In this document: positions 1 to 5,274 of the stretch, piece by piece
How the letters are laid out: each line of letters begins with the position of its first letter
How positions within the stretch are numbered: the stretch's first letter is position 1
Assembly (NCBI GenBank): GCA_023432075.1
Contig: JAEYVD010000708.1
Span: forward strand, 1 to 5,274
Reading direction: 5' to 3'
Source of the DNA: Pseudomonadota bacterium
Lineage (GTDB): Bacteria; Pseudomonadota; Gammaproteobacteria; Burkholderiales; Burkholderiaceae_B
DNA: 5,274 bases
The notes under the pieces: model-generated
Told to the model about the DNA's origin: nothing
Seen by the model: only the letters and a program-made list of their open reading frames with translations
Database searches by the model: none
Program-made: the position numbers and the translations under genes

Positions 1-128
1 CGCTGTCCAAGCGGTCCCAACTGTACGGCACCGTCGACTGGAACAAGGTCAGCGACGCCGCCAGCGGCGAAATCGCAGGCAAGAGCGATCAGCTTGGCGC
101 AGCGGTGGGGTTCAGGCACATTTTCTAA
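1..128 (+). CDS. Outer-membrane porin, C-terminal fragment (gene starts left of the window)
   Basis: This is the last 41 codons of a gene that begins outside the window; the first complete codon is at base 3 and the stop is TAA at 126-128. The peptide contains SKRSQLYGTVDWNKV and ends GAAVGFRHIF. A penultimate beta-strand of the 'LYGTVDWNKV' type and a closing strand ending in a terminal Phe are hallmarks of betaproteobacterial trimeric porins (Porin_4 / OmpC-like, about 360-400 residues). In this family the C-terminal aromatic residue is the signal recognised by the BAM machinery for insertion as the last barrel strand. The expected role is a general diffusion channel for small hydrophilic solutes in the outer membrane. 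Only about a tenth of the protein is visible, so substrate preference and exact paralogue cannot be judged. A nested inverted repeat begins five bases after the stop and may form the transcript 3' end. Confidence 0.85.
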   Translation, partial: LSKRSQLYGTVDWNKVSDAASGEIAGKSDQLGAAVGFRHIF

Positions 129-132
129 ACCT

Positions 133-199
133 CGGGTGTCTGACACCCCTGTAACGCCGTCTTCCATCCAAGATGGCGCCCAAAGGTGTCAGACACCCG
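133..199. repeat. REP-like nested inverted repeat in the porin-lipoprotein gap
   Basis: Two 15-bp arms are exact reverse complements: CGGGTGTCTGACACC at 133-147 and GGTGTCAGACACCCG at 185-199. Each arm is itself a palindrome around one central base (GGGTGTC-T-GACACCC at 134-148; GGTGTC-A-GACACC at 185-197). Between them a second stem pairs 155-163 (CGCCGTCTT) with 170-178 (AAGATGGCG), nine pairs including one G-U, around the six-base loop CCATCC. The whole unit can fold as a long hairpin with an internal bulge on either strand. Its position just after the porin stop would suit a transcript-end or mRNA-stabilising structure, but no T-run follows, so it is not a classical intrinsic terminator. 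The GGTGTC-N-GACACC core resembles short extragenic palindromes of the REP type known from many Proteobacteria; that assignment is from memory and inference. Confidence 0.7.
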
Positions 200-322
200 C
201 CCCTCCCCCTTGATCGCCGCCTGGACCACGGCGACAATCCCACGCGTGCCTTGCCGTTTTCCGTGGAATGTCCCCGGCCCCGCGCGTTCATCGCCATCCC
301 CCCGCGGCGCCGCTTCCTCACC

Positions 323-1642
323 ATGAACCGGGCCCGCCGTATGAGTCTTCTCGATGCCTGCGCGCTTGTCCCGCTTGACCGCCTGCGGCGGACGGCATGG
401 ACGGCCATGGCGGTGACGGTCAGCGTGCTGCTGGCGGCCTGTTCATCGCCGGTGCAGCTGATGCCCACGCCGGTCAAATTCACGACCGGCCAGGTCGATC
501 CCTTCGCGCACAAGGCCGCGGCCGACACCACCGCCATTCCCCTGCTGTACGCCACCAACCGCGCCGTCTTTCTCGAATCGCGCCAACCCTTTTATTCGAT
601 CTTTCCCAGCGACACGCTGCGCCTGGGCGTGGCCAAGGTGCAGATCGGCGACGGCACATTGGACTGGGACCAGTTGCGCCAATTGTCCACCTCGGACAGC
701 CAGCGCGGCCGGCCCGTGCTCAGCCTGGAACGCATGGAAGAGCTGGTTGCGCTAGGCCCGCAAAGCGACGCGGAAAGCTCGCCCGAGGCGCAGGCTTACT
801 TCGCGCTCATCAACGACGCCTTGGCGGTCAGCCGGCACCGCGACCTGATCATCTACGTGCATGGCTTCAATAACGCCGTATGGCGGGGCACCGCGCAGGC
901 CGCGCAGTTCCATCACTTCACGGGACGGCAGGCCGTGGTGCTGGTGTTTCTGTGGCCTTCGGCGGCCAGTCTGCTTGCCTATGCCACCGACGTGCGCGCG
1001 GCGCGGCAGTCCGTGCCCGCGTTTGCCCGTCTGATCGAGCTGCTTGCACGCAACACAAATGCCGAGCACATCAACGTGCTTGCCTTTAGCGCCGGTGCGC
1101 GCATTGCCAGTGAAGGACTCGCGACGCTGGCCCAGCCGAAGAACGGCGAGACCCGCGAGGCGCTGCGGGCACGCTTGCGGCTGGGGCAGATCTATTTCGC
1201 GGCCCCGGACGAAGACACGTACCGCTTCGTCACCGACCTGCGCCAATACATCGACCTGACCGAACGCGTCAGCCTGGGCGCCAACCTGGACGATCGCGCC
1301 CTGCGCTTTGCCGCGCGCCACCAGCGCGCGTCCCGTGCCGGCCGGCCCAGCGCCGACGACCTGACCGACGAGCAGGTCGAGTTCATCAATGCCGCCTCGC
1401 AGCGGTTGAACTTCGACATGATCTGGGTGGATCCCCGGGCCATTCCGGACCTGAACCGGCGCGCGCACAGCTTCTGGTTCGGCAACGCCTGGGTCAGCAG
1501 CGACGTGCTGCTGCAGTTTCTGTGGCACAAGACCCCAGCCGAGCGCGGCCTGCAGGAAGGCTACACACAGCAAGGGATGCGATTCTGGACGTTTCCGCCG
1601 GATTACGACCAGCGGGTCAAGGCGATGATGCTCACGCGATGA
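323..1642 (+). CDS. Predicted lipoprotein with DUF900-type alpha/beta-hydrolase domain
   Basis: The product is 439 residues from the ATG at 323, or 433 from the ATG at 341; neither has a convincing Shine-Dalgarno sequence. The frame is open back to an ATG at 173, but that extension would run through the inverted repeat and is Pro/Arg-rich without protein character, so I reject it. Residues 20-40 form a lipoprotein signal: RLRR, a hydrophobic stretch and the lipobox LAAC with Cys40. Ser-Ser follows the Cys, with no Asp at +2, which fits outer-membrane sorting. The hydrolase domain shows LLYATNRA, IIYVHGFNN (His180), VFLWPSAASLLAY, a nucleophile elbow NVLAFSAGARI (Ser256), AAPDEDTY (Asp296 or Asp298 as candidate acid) and RAHSFWFGNAWVSSDVL (His382). 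This order matches DUF900 esterase/lipase-like proteins. The elbow reads A-F-S-A-G where relatives usually have A-H-S-M-G. The substrate is unknown. The gene looks monocistronic and converges on the minus-strand operon. Confidence 0.8.
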   Translation: MNRARRMSLLDACALVPLDRLRRTAWTAMAVTVSVLLAACSSPVQLMPTPVKFTTGQVDPFAHKAAADTTAIPLLYATNRAVFLESRQPFYSIFPSDTLRLGVAKVQIGDGTLDWDQLRQLSTSDSQRGRPVLSLERMEELVALGPQSDAESSPEAQAYFALINDALAVSRHRDLIIYVHGFNNAVWRGTAQAAQFHHFTGRQAVVLVFLWPSAASLLAYATDVRAARQSVPAFARLIELLARNTNAEHINVLAFSAGARIASEGLATLAQPKNGETREALRARLRLGQIYFAAPDEDTYRFVTDLRQYIDLTERVSLGANLDDRALRFAARHQRASRAGRPSADDLTDEQVEFINAASQRLNFDMIWVDPRAIPDLNRRAHSFWFGNAWVSSDVLLQFLWHKTPAERGLQEGYTQQGMRFWTFPPDYDQRVKAMMLTR

Positions 1643-1649
1643 AGGGAAT

Positions 1650-1705
1650 GGCCGGTAGCGGACGGCCGGTTGCGGACGGCCGGTTGCGGACGGCCGGTAC
1701 CGGAC
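1650..1705. repeat. Four tandem 14-bp GC-rich units between convergent genes
   Basis: Four head-to-tail units lie at 1650-1663, 1664-1677, 1678-1691 and 1692-1705: GGCCGGTAGCGGAC, GGCCGGTTGCGGAC twice, and GGCCGGTACCGGAC. Only positions 8 and 9 of the unit vary. A degenerate fifth copy (about 9 of 14 matches) may follow at 1706-1719. The last unit contains the perfect palindrome CCGGTACCGG (1694-1703), and each unit carries GGCCGG, so the array can form several alternative GC hairpins. It starts seven bases after the lipoprotein gene stop and ends 18 bases before the hydro-lyase stop on the other strand. That placement could make it a transcription barrier for both convergent units, but there is no T-run and this role is only inferred. 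Because 14 is not a multiple of three, copy-number changes would be tolerated only outside coding sequence, as here. Confidence 0.85.
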
Positions 1706-1723
1706 GCCCGACACCGGCGTGAA

Positions 1724-2530
1724 TCAGAACACCGCCATGCGGCTGTTGATCAGATCGGTGACCAGCATGTGCCCCGGTGCATGCGTGATGCAGAACTCGG
1801 GGCGCACCGCCGCCACCACGGACTGCGGCGTCACGCCGCAGGCCCAGAAAACCGGCATCTCGCCAGGCCGGATCTCCACCGGGTCGCCGTAATCGGGGTT
1901 GCCGATATCCGCGATGCCGATCAGCGCGGGATCGCCGATGTGCACGGGCGCGCCATGCACCGACGGGAACCGCGACGTCACCTGAATGGCACGGATGGCG
2001 TCGGCGGCTTTCAAGGGCCGCATCGACACCACCAGCGGACCGCCGAACACGCCGGCGGGCTGCGTCGCAATGTTGGTGCGGTACATGGGCACATTGCTGC
2101 CCTGTTCGATGTGACGCACGGGCAAGCCATTGTCCAGCATCGCCTCTTCGAACGAAAACGAGCAGCCGATGAGAAATGACACAAGATCGTCGCGCCACAG
2201 GTCGCGCACATCCGTCGGCTCAGCCACCAGCTCGCCGTCCTTCCAGACCCGGTACCGCGGGATGTCGGTGCGGATGTCGATGTCCGCGCCCAGCTCCGGC
2301 AACGCGGGGTCGCCGGGCTCGGACATCGCCAGCAAGGGGCAAGGTTTAGGGTTGCGCTGGCAAAAATGCAGGAAGTCCGCCGCCAGGGCGCGCGGCAGGA
2401 TTGCCAGGTTGGCCTGCACGTGTCCCGGCGCCAGATTCGCCGTGGGGCCCGTCAGGCGTCCGCTGCGGGCATCCAGCCGCGCCTGGCGGGCTAGCGCCAG
2501 GCTGGTTCTAACGTTGTCTACGTCAGGCAT
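1724..2530 (-). CDS. YcsI/DUF1445 putative hydro-lyase (D-glutamate cyclase family)
   Basis: The product is 268 residues, the usual size for the single-domain YcsI/UPF0317 family. Conserved blocks appear in order: [10 protein letters not shown] (122-131), NVPMYRTNI (146-154), [10 protein letters not shown] (163-172), [10 protein letters not shown] (192-201), [11 protein letters not shown] (226-236) and [11 protein letters not shown] (249-259). No signal peptide or membrane segment is seen, so it is probably cytosolic. Databases name the family 'putative hydro-lyase' and group it with vertebrate D-glutamate cyclase, which forms 5-oxo-D-proline; the bacterial single-domain reaction is not firmly established. 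In Bacillus subtilis ycsI sits with the PxpABC 5-oxoprolinase genes. The start at 2530 is chosen because the family N-terminus begins near here and GAGAGA (2535-2540) lies four bases upstream; the longer open frame reaches into the amidase gene. A second ATG at 2534-2532 is out of frame and would stop after three codons. It is the last gene of the operon, 29 bases after the amidase. Confidence 0.9.
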   Translation of the reverse strand: MPDVDNVRTSLALARQARLDARSGRLTGPTANLAPGHVQANLAILPRALAADFLHFCQRNPKPCPLLAMSEPGDPALPELGADIDIRTDIPRYRVWKDGELVAEPTDVRDLWRDDLVSFLIGCSFSFEEAMLDNGLPVRHIEQGSNVPMYRTNIATQPAGVFGGPLVVSMRPLKAADAIRAIQVTSRFPSVHGAPVHIGDPALIGIADIGNPDYGDPVEIRPGEMPVFWACGVTPQSVVAAVRPEFCITHAPGHMLVTDLINSRMAVF

Positions 2531-2559
2531 GCATTCTCTCGTTGCGAAAAGATTGCCGG

Positions 2560-3909
2560 TCAGCGGCCGGCGAACAGGTCTTCCACGGACAAGCCGATGC
2601 CCAGCACGCGACGGTCCGCGCCATTGCTGGCCGAGATCATCAGGCCCACGGGCGCGGTGCCCGGTGCGTGGCACGGCAGGGACAGCGCGCAGCCATCCAG
2701 GAAGTTGATGAGGGTGGGATTGCGCAGGATGAGGCCATTGGCGGCGTAGTAAGCCTCGTCGGATGCCTGCAGGTCCGCCACCGGCGGCGCCACGATGGGC
2801 GTGGTGGGCATGATGAGCGCGTCGTAACCGGCGATACGGTGGTCCACCGCCGCGACCCACGCCTCGCGTGCGTCAAGCAGCGCGATGTAATCCGCCGCCG
2901 ACATGTCCTGCCCGCGCATAATGCGCGACACCACGCGCGGGTCGTAACGCTTGCCCGCGCGCGCGATCAGGTCCTGGTGCCAGGCCCACGCCTCGGCAGC
3001 CGTGAAACCGCCCTTGCTGTTGATGGAAGCCAGCGCGGCGAACTCCGGAATCTCGATCCGGTCGATCAGCGCCCCGGCCGCTTCCAGGCGCTGCACGGCC
3101 GCCGCAAAGGTGTCCGACACATGCTTGTCCATGGCATCCAGCGCCAGCGTCGTCGGGATGGCCAGGCGCAGGCCGCGCACCGGCAGCGCCTGCGGCAACG
3201 GCCCCGCATCGCCCGACAAAATGGCATCGAGCTCAGCGCAGCAACGAACGCTGGCGGCGATGGGGCCGATGGAGTCCAGGTTTGCCGACAACGGCAGCAC
3301 ACCTTGCATGGACACGCGCCACGCGCTGGGCTTGAAACCGGTCAGGCCGCACAGCGCGGCGGGAATGCGCACGGAACCGCCCGTGTCGGACCCGATCCCG
3401 GCGACCGCCATGCCATCGGCAACCGACACCGCGGCTCCCGAGGACGAGCCGCCCGGAATGCGGCCGGTGGCGCGGTCATACGGATTGAGCGGCGTGCCGT
3501 AGTGCGGATTGATGCCCAGGCCCGAGTACGCGAATTCGGTCATGTTGGTGCGGCCAATGATGACCGCGCCGGCAGCGATCAGGCGCTGCACGACCTCGGC
3601 GCTTTCTTCGGCGGCGGGCTCGCCCTCGCGCGCCACGGAGCCGGCCATCGTGGTTTCGCCCTGGACGTCGAACAGGTCCTTGATGCTGATCGGCAGCCCC
3701 TCGATCGCGGACCGGACGATGCCTGCCGCGCGCAGCGTGTCGGACGCGCGCGCCTGCGCTAGCGCCGAGTCGGCGTAGAGCTTGGTGAACGCGCGGGCGC
3801 CCTCGCCCGCCGGATCCTGCGCGCGCGCCAATGCGGCTTCGGTCAACGCGACGGAGGTGCTGCGGCCCTCTCGCAGGGCCGTGGTCAGATCATTCAAGGT
3901 CGAAACCAT
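2560..3909 (-). CDS. Amidase-signature family enzyme
   Basis: The product is 449 residues and is a complete amidase-signature (AS) hydrolase. The Ser-cisSer-Lys triad is visible: Lys77 in [12 protein letters not shown], Ser155 in [11 protein letters not shown], and nucleophile Ser179 in [12 protein letters not shown]. The 24-residue spacing between the two serines is typical of the family. The glycine-rich block continues into [11 protein letters not shown], and [15 protein letters not shown] (about 355-375) is the usual C-terminal AS motif. Such enzymes cleave C-N amide bonds, releasing ammonia or an amine; the substrate cannot be told from sequence. GatA is unlikely, because no gatB or gatC is adjacent and the context is catabolic. 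No secretion signal is present, so it is probably cytosolic. In-frame ATGs at 3912 and 3909 are both possible; the second has AGGA at five bases' spacing. A further in-frame ATG at 3981 would add 24 residues unlike a normal AS N-terminus. The gene lies 90 bases after the DUF2848 gene and 29 before the DUF1445 gene. Confidence 0.92.
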   Translation of the reverse strand: MVSTLNDLTTALREGRSTSVALTEAALARAQDPAGEGARAFTKLYADSALAQARASDTLRAAGIVRSAIEGLPISIKDLFDVQGETTMAGSVAREGEPAAEESAEVVQRLIAAGAVIIGRTNMTEFAYSGLGINPHYGTPLNPYDRATGRIPGGSSSGAAVSVADGMAVAGIGSDTGGSVRIPAALCGLTGFKPSAWRVSMQGVLPLSANLDSIGPIAASVRCCAELDAILSGDAGPLPQALPVRGLRLAIPTTLALDAMDKHVSDTFAAAVQRLEAAGALIDRIEIPEFAALASINSKGGFTAAEAWAWHQDLIARAGKRYDPRVVSRIMRGQDMSAADYIALLDAREAWVAAVDHRIAGYDALIMPTTPIVAPPVADLQASDEAYYAANGLILRNPTLINFLDGCALSLPCHAPGTAPVGLMISASNGADRRVLGIGLSVEDLFAGR

Positions 3910-3914
3910 CATTG

Positions 3915-3918
3915 TCCT
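3915..3918 (-). promoter_or_regulatory. Ribosome-binding site of the amidase gene
   Basis: The mRNA reads AGGACAATGATGG, so AGGA is two bases before the first ATG (3912) and five before the second (3909). Normal spacing favours 3909. The 3922-3934 hairpin lies only three bases 5' of this site and could affect its accessibility. Confidence 0.6.
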
Positions 3919-3921
3919 AAT

Positions 3922-3934
3922 GCCGCCTGGCGGC
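3922..3934. repeat. Perfect inverted repeat next to the amidase ribosome-binding site
   Basis: GCCGCC-T-GGCGGC is a perfect 6+1+6 palindrome; as RNA it would fold to a five-pair stem with a three-base loop. On the operon transcript it sits three bases upstream of the AGGA of the amidase gene. It could protect a processed 5' end or modulate translation start; both are inference, and a short GC palindrome also arises easily in DNA this GC-rich. Confidence 0.45.
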
Positions 3935-3947
3935 GTAAGTGTTCGGA

Positions 3948-3988
3948 CGGGCGCCTTCGCAGGGAATGCGCCCGGGTTCATTGCCCGG
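3948..3988. repeat. Overlapping, mutually exclusive inverted repeats in the DUF2848-amidase gap
   Basis: One stem pairs CGGGCGC (3948-3954) with GCGCCCG (3968-3974) around a 13-base loop. A second pairs CCGGG (3972-3976) with CCCGG (3984-3988) around TTCATTG. They share bases 3972-3974, so only one can form at a time. On the transcript the second forms first, 11 bases after the DUF2848 stop. No T-run follows either stem, so neither is a standard terminator. They may be intercistronic structures that stabilise or stall the message. Confidence 0.4.
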
Positions 3989-3999
3989 CAAGCTGGCGG

Positions 4000-4683
4000 T
4001 CAGGCCACCACGGGCAGCGACTCGACATGATAGCGGTGGCGCAGCGTGCGGTTCAGGCGCGGATCGTGCAGCTCCATCGTGAAATCCGCAGCCGGGCGGA
4101 TGCCACCAATAGCGGCCACCGTGCCGCAGGTCATGCCCGCGCCTTCCGGCAGGACGGCGGCGCCGCCCGTATAGCCGGCGATCAGATCCTGCGGCGTGCG
4201 CAGCGTGGACAGCGGGCCTTCCTGGTACAGCACCTTCTCACCGTTTTCCACGATGTAGGCGCGAATGATCAGTTCGTCCCAATGCCCGGCCACGTCCGCC
4301 AGGCGCCAGGCCTGCGCGCCCACGGGCTTGACGCAAACCTGCTTGGACATCGCCACGCTGACGGTCTCCAGCTTGCGGTCGGTGTGGTCGGACGCGATGC
4401 TGACGTACATCTCGCCATCGACGGCGAACACGAACGTCTCGACTTCGCCCGAGGATTCCTCGCCCAGCGCCTGGACGCTGGATGCTTGCGTGAGCTGGTT
4501 TTCCGCGATGCGGTAGTACAACGGGACGCTGCTGGGCCGCGGCACGCCGATGGCGGCCAGCTCTTCGATGTGATGCTCGATGGCGGCCATGTCGCGCCCG
4601 GCCCAACCGGCCACGATCACGCTGTTGAAGGTGACTTCCACCTGGCGGGGGTTTGCGTCGTCGATCTGGAATACGGCTTTCAT
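4000..4683 (-). CDS. DUF2848 family protein of unknown function
   Basis: The product is 227 residues, matching what I recall of the DUF2848 family. Recognisable blocks are VIVAGWAGRDMAAIEHHIEEL (about 22-42), VPLYYRIAENQLTQ (53-66), LGEESSGEVE (73-82), VSIASDHTDRKLE (94-106), MSKQVCVKP (112-120), HWDEL (134-138) and GMTCGTVAAIGG (183-194). The last 45 residues resemble the closing strands of the fumarylacetoacetate hydrolase fold (a CGT segment, then LHDPRLNRTLRHRYHVESL). Glu75, Glu80, Glu82, Asp99 and Asp102 are candidate metal ligands by that analogy; this is inference and untested. There is no signal peptide. The start at 4683 has a clear AGGA (4689-4692) at five bases; an in-frame ATG at 4743 would add 20 residues running through the GC hairpin and is rejected. 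It lies between the TRAP permease and amidase genes, so it probably handles the imported compound or a product of it. Confidence 0.85.
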   Translation of the reverse strand: MKAVFQIDDANPRQVEVTFNSVIVAGWAGRDMAAIEHHIEELAAIGVPRPSSVPLYYRIAENQLTQASSVQALGEESSGEVETFVFAVDGEMYVSIASDHTDRKLETVSVAMSKQVCVKPVGAQAWRLADVAGHWDELIIRAYIVENGEKVLYQEGPLSTLRTPQDLIAGYTGGAAVLPEGAGMTCGTVAAIGGIRPAADFTMELHDPRLNRTLRHRYHVESLPVVA

Positions 4684-4713
4684 GTCAGTCCTGCGAATAA
4701 GGGGATAGGGAGT

Positions 4714-4735
4714 GGCGCGGCCGCGGGGCCGCGCC
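4714..4735. repeat. Perfect 9-bp stem-loop between the TRAP permease and DUF2848 genes
   Basis: GGCGCGGCC (4714-4722) pairs perfectly with GGCCGCGCC (4727-4735) around a four-base loop. On the operon strand it begins 15 bases after the permease stop and is followed by ACTCCCTATCCCC, with no T-run, so it is not a good intrinsic terminator. Intercistronic hairpins in this position after transporter genes commonly act as processing or 3'-protection elements that give the segments of a message different stabilities. Partial termination is also possible. The structure is seen directly; the role is inferred. Confidence 0.6.
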
Positions 4736-4750
4736 CGTATCAAAGGGGCA

Positions 4751-5274
4751 TCAACCGAAGGCGCGCGGCAGCCACAGGGCGATATCCGGCCAGAAGGCCA
4801 GCAACGCCAGCATCACGAACATCGCGCCCACGAACGGCAGGCTGCCGACGATGACCGCGCTCATGGCGCCGCTCTTGCGCAGGCTCTGCACCACGAACAG
4901 GTTCAACCCGACAGGCGGCGTAATAAGTGCGGCCTCGACCAGGATGATGATCACGATGCCAAGCCAGATCGGGTCATAGCCCAGCGCGATCATGATCGGC
5001 GCGACGATGGGGATGGTCGTGATCATCATGGAAAGCGTCTCCATGAAGCAGCCCAGCACCAGGTAGAAGATCACGACGATCAGCAGCATCCAGCCGGGCG
5101 ACAGGCCTAGTCCGGTGATGGACTTGGTCAGTGCGTCGGTCAGGCCCGTGGCGGACATGATGAAGTTCAGGAAGCTGGCGGCGATGACGATCAGCATGAT
5201 CATCGCGGTCGAACGCATCGTGCCCTCCAGCACCTCGCGCAGCATCGACCAGGTCAGGCGGCGGAACCATGCGG
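4751..5274 (-). CDS. TRAP transporter large permease (DctM type), C-terminal part
   Basis: The gene enters from the right edge; 173 codons before the TGA at 4751-4753 are visible, about 40% of a usual DctM/TRAP large subunit (about 425 residues). The frame continues unbroken past the Met at 5245 (upstream residues AWFRRLTWS), so that Met is internal. At least four hydrophobic segments can be seen, including TAMIMLIVIAASFLNFIM, WMLLIVVIFYLVLGCFMETL, WLGIVIIILVEAALI and an alanine/leucine-rich last helix. Family hallmarks are GCFMETLSMMITTIPIVAPI followed by GYDPIWLG and ALITPPVGLNLFVVQ. The protein is the inner-membrane translocation subunit that, with a small DctQ subunit and a periplasmic DctP binding protein, drives sodium-coupled uptake of carboxylates or related solutes; those partners are presumably upstream, outside the window. 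It precedes DUF2848 by 67 bases, which links transport to the enzymes that follow. Confidence 0.93.
   Translation of the reverse strand, partial: AWFRRLTWSMLREVLEGTMRSTAMIMLIVIAASFLNFIMSATGLTDALTKSITGLGLSPGWMLLIVVIFYLVLGCFMETLSMMITTIPIVAPIMIALGYDPIWLGIVIIILVEAALITPPVGLNLFVVQSLRKSGAMSAVIVGSLPFVGAMFVMLALLAFWPDIALWLPRAFG

Noticed and set aside
173..322. In-frame N-terminal extension of the lipoprotein gene from the ATG at 173
   Set aside because: It would start inside the inverted repeat, reads as Pro/Arg-rich sequence without family similarity, and would bury the lipoprotein signal 50 residues further in.
200..322. Possible sigma-70 promoter for the lipoprotein gene (TTGCCG at 251-256)
   Set aside because: At 17 bases' spacing the -10 position reads CCGGCC; no convincing -10 box is present, so no promoter is called.
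752..1714. Minus-strand open frame opposite the lipoprotein gene
   Set aside because: It is antisense to a gene with clear hydrolase motifs, has no domain of its own, and would begin inside the tandem array.
2531..2860. Longer open frame upstream of the DUF1445 gene
   Set aside because: It overlaps the 3' end of the amidase gene, and the family's N-terminus and a GAGAGA site fit the ATG at 2530.
3107..3120. Another GGTGTC-N-GACAC palindrome like the one at 185-197
   Set aside because: It lies within the amidase gene, encodes the ordinary peptide VSDTF, lacks the paired inverted copy and inner stem, and is most likely coincidence.
2542..3762. Long + strand open frame (406 codons) opposite the amidase gene
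   Set aside because: It is Arg/His/Gln-rich antisense of a clear amidase gene, with no recognisable domain; such shadows are usual in DNA of this GC content.
4027..4854. + strand open frame opposite the DUF2848 gene
   Set aside because: It is antisense to a well-matched family member and its composition (His/Arg/Ala-rich) is that of a shadow frame.

Overview
The window looks like chromosomal DNA from a high-GC betaproteobacterium of the Alcaligenaceae (Bordetella/Achromobacter type). This is inferred from the strong GC bias, the porin C-terminus ending in GFRHIF, and a catabolic gene cluster built around a TRAP transporter, an arrangement common in that family. I could not search a database, so the genus is a guess.

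Layout. Bases 1-128 (+) are the last 41 codons of an outer-membrane trimeric porin. A 194-base non-coding gap follows; it holds a compact nested inverted repeat (133-199) that resembles a REP-type extragenic element. Next is a + strand gene for a predicted lipoprotein with an alpha/beta-hydrolase domain of the DUF900 type (about 323-1642). An 81-base gap between convergent genes carries four tandem copies of a 14-bp GC-rich unit (1650-1705).

Everything from 1724 to the right edge is on the minus strand and reads as one operon. In transcription order it holds: the C-terminal part of a TRAP transporter large permease (DctM type, entering from the right edge); a DUF2848 protein; an amidase-signature enzyme; and a YcsI/DUF1445 putative hydro-lyase of the D-glutamate cyclase family. 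Gaps are 67, 90 and 29 bases. The first contains a perfect 9-bp hairpin and the second contains several inverted repeats. AGGA ribosome-binding sites precede the DUF2848 and amidase genes.

Working model (inference). The TRAP system imports a small carboxylate, possibly an amide or lactam. The amidase hydrolyses an amide bond, and the DUF1445 and DUF2848 proteins act on neighbouring intermediates. In Bacillus subtilis, ycsI lies beside the genes for the PxpABC 5-oxoprolinase, so 5-oxoproline or glutamate-like chemistry is a reasonable first guess. The substrate cannot be read from the sequence. This set of genes, with two poorly characterised families in one operon, is the most interesting part of the window.
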